Shown here one piece after another: positions 55,901-56,732 of a DNA stretch of 56,732 nucleotides. This stretch comes from Prevotella sp. (GTDB taxonomy: Bacteria; Bacteroidota; Bacteroidia; Bacteroidales; Bacteroidaceae), in assembly GCA_017428055.1 (NCBI GenBank), contig JAFRRN010000098.1:1-56732 (forward strand), given 5' to 3'. The position numbers were made by a program, and so were the translations under genes. Within the stretch, counting starts at the first letter, position 1. The number at the start of each line of letters is the position of its first letter. Below the pieces are notes generated by a model. It had not been told where the DNA came from, ran no database searches, and saw only the letters and a list, made by a program, of their open reading frames with translations.

Positions 55901-56539
55901 ATGTGTAGGAGGATTCTTTTTTCGTTGTGTTTGGTAATAGTTGCCCTTACTGCTAATGCCCAAATGCGGCTGGGTGTGGAAGGTGGAGTGGACTTGGCGC
56001 AATTGTCATTCAAGAATGACGTGTTTAATTCGACCAATCGTATGGGATGGTTCGTGGGACCTACCTTGAATATCCCCATTCCTCTTCCAGGCATGAGCAT
56101 CGACTTGTCTGCTTTGTATAGCCAACGAGAGTCAAAGATAGACGTGTATTATAGTCCGGTCGGCAGTAGTGATACGCGACAAGTGAACACCTTGAAAACA
56201 AAGCAAATCATTGTACCTTTGTCGTTGAGATATTCTGTGGATTTGGGTACGAATGCGAGCGTGTTTGGGTTTGCCGGTCCTCAATTGGGCTTTGCCGTGG
56301 GAGACAAGGAACAAAACCTGACCGATGACAAAGAGGCGATATGGCGTTTGAAAAACTCCGCCTTCAGCGTGAATGTGGGTGCTGGTCTTCTCCTCGGTCC
56401 ATTGCAATTGTCTGCTAATTACAATGTAGGAGTAGGCAAGACGGGTGAGGTGACATGGAAAGATGCCACACAAGCCGTTGCCGACGGATGGAATGGCAAT
56501 TACAATTCCTGGCAAATCAGTGCCGCTTATTACTTTTAG
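55901..56539 (+). CDS. Outer-membrane beta-barrel protein (PorT-like)
   Basis: The 212-residue protein has a signal peptide (SLCLVIVALTANAQ) and begins RLGVEGGVDLAQLSF, then alternating amphipathic strands to a terminal aromatic YYF typical of barrel-assembly signals. It fits the OMP_b-brl_2/PorT-type family of small barrels. It follows porN by 10 bases. It may be a por-associated outer-membrane component, but PorT itself cannot be confirmed. Confidence 0.7.
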   Translation: MCRRILFSLCLVIVALTANAQMRLGVEGGVDLAQLSFKNDVFNSTNRMGWFVGPTLNIPIPLPGMSIDLSALYSQRESKIDVYYSPVGSSDTRQVNTLKTKQIIVPLSLRYSVDLGTNASVFGFAGPQLGFAVGDKEQNLTDDKEAIWRLKNSAFSVNVGAGLLLGPLQLSANYNVGVGKTGEVTWKDATQAVADGWNGNYNSWQISAAYYF

Positions 56540-56679
56540 ACATTATCATAATATAGGTCAATGATATAAAGCAGGTGCACATACATGTCATCGGGTGCGT
56601 CAACTGAACTGTGTCAGCTGCTTTGTCGCTGAATAGCCAAGAATACTGGGGGACAATCCTGAGCGTACCTTTCTTGGCA

Positions 56680-56715
56680 AACTCTGGCTGGGCTCGATGC
56701 CCAGTCAGAGTTTTT
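56680..56715 (+). terminator. Hairpin terminator downstream of the por cluster
   Basis: AACTCTGGCTGGGC (56680-56693) and GCCCAGTCAGAGTT (56699-56712) pair with one mismatch around TCGAT, followed by TTTTTG. It lies 140 bases after the last por gene. The stretch 56540-56680 contains no clear gene and might belong to an element continuing beyond the window. Confidence 0.75.
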
Positions 56716-56732
56716 GAACACTGGTGGCCTAA

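Noticed and set aside
56540-56732. Insertion sequence end at the right edge
   Set aside because: The hairpin and flanking sequence could belong to an element, but no transposase frame or terminal repeat is visible in the window.

Overview
The window comes from a Bacteroidota chromosome, most likely Prevotella or a close relative. Three observations point there. Many putative promoters match the Bacteroidota TAnnTTTG -7 box, several with TTTG about 20 bases upstream. Secreted proteins end in a short Prevotella-style tail (Y-x-LxG...KG-x-Y-I-x-NGK). The right end carries a type IX secretion cluster (porP-K-L-M-N). No rRNA, tRNA, CRISPR array or intact insertion sequence was seen.

Layout. 1-142 is the end of a sensor histidine kinase. 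398-9435 (minus strand) is a housekeeping block: a TlpA-like thioredoxin protein; an operon of a GH3-fold enzyme, an Ig-like lipoprotein and a DUF3108 protein; and acpP-fabF-rnc. 9698-11562 (plus) holds a DUF4254 protein, a GT9 glycosyltransferase and a 52-residue rubredoxin. 11693-13117 (minus) is an amidophosphoribosyltransferase homologue lacking the N-terminal catalytic cysteine. 13249-19710 (plus) holds a PafA-type phosphatase, a membrane-anchored TPR/helix-turn-helix regulator whose promoter sits inside a perfect palindrome, a frameshifted secreted repeat protein ending in a REP-like element, and a DUF554 membrane protein.

19771-32102 (plus) is an accessory surface and carbohydrate region: a 2599-residue BspA-like leucine-rich-repeat protein, a small dockerin protein, the manganese exporter MntP, a LolA-like periplasmic protein, a family 2 glycoside hydrolase, and a 27-residue ORF with its own promoter and terminator. 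32169-45264 (minus) is a 13-kb operon of three giant secreted subtilisin-type (S8) proteases interleaved with two related 62-65 residue acidic proteins. A divergent intergenic region with four tandem 22-bp palindromic sites separates it from a pectinesterase-pectate lyase fusion (45866-49675, plus). 49817-56539 encodes PorP, PorK, PorL, PorM, PorN and an outer-membrane beta-barrel.

How it fits together. The secreted proteins in the middle (LRR protein, S8 proteases, pectinase) are plausible cargo for cell-surface or extracellular delivery, and the cluster at the right encodes part of a suitable secretion machine. The most novel-looking unit is the protease/small-protein operon: two small proteins with a conserved YI-x-P, DF-[IL]-S, MG, G-[DE]-G-[ST]-T and VW-x-E pattern, no signal peptide, and tight coupling to S8 protease genes. 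Their function cannot be deduced from sequence alone.
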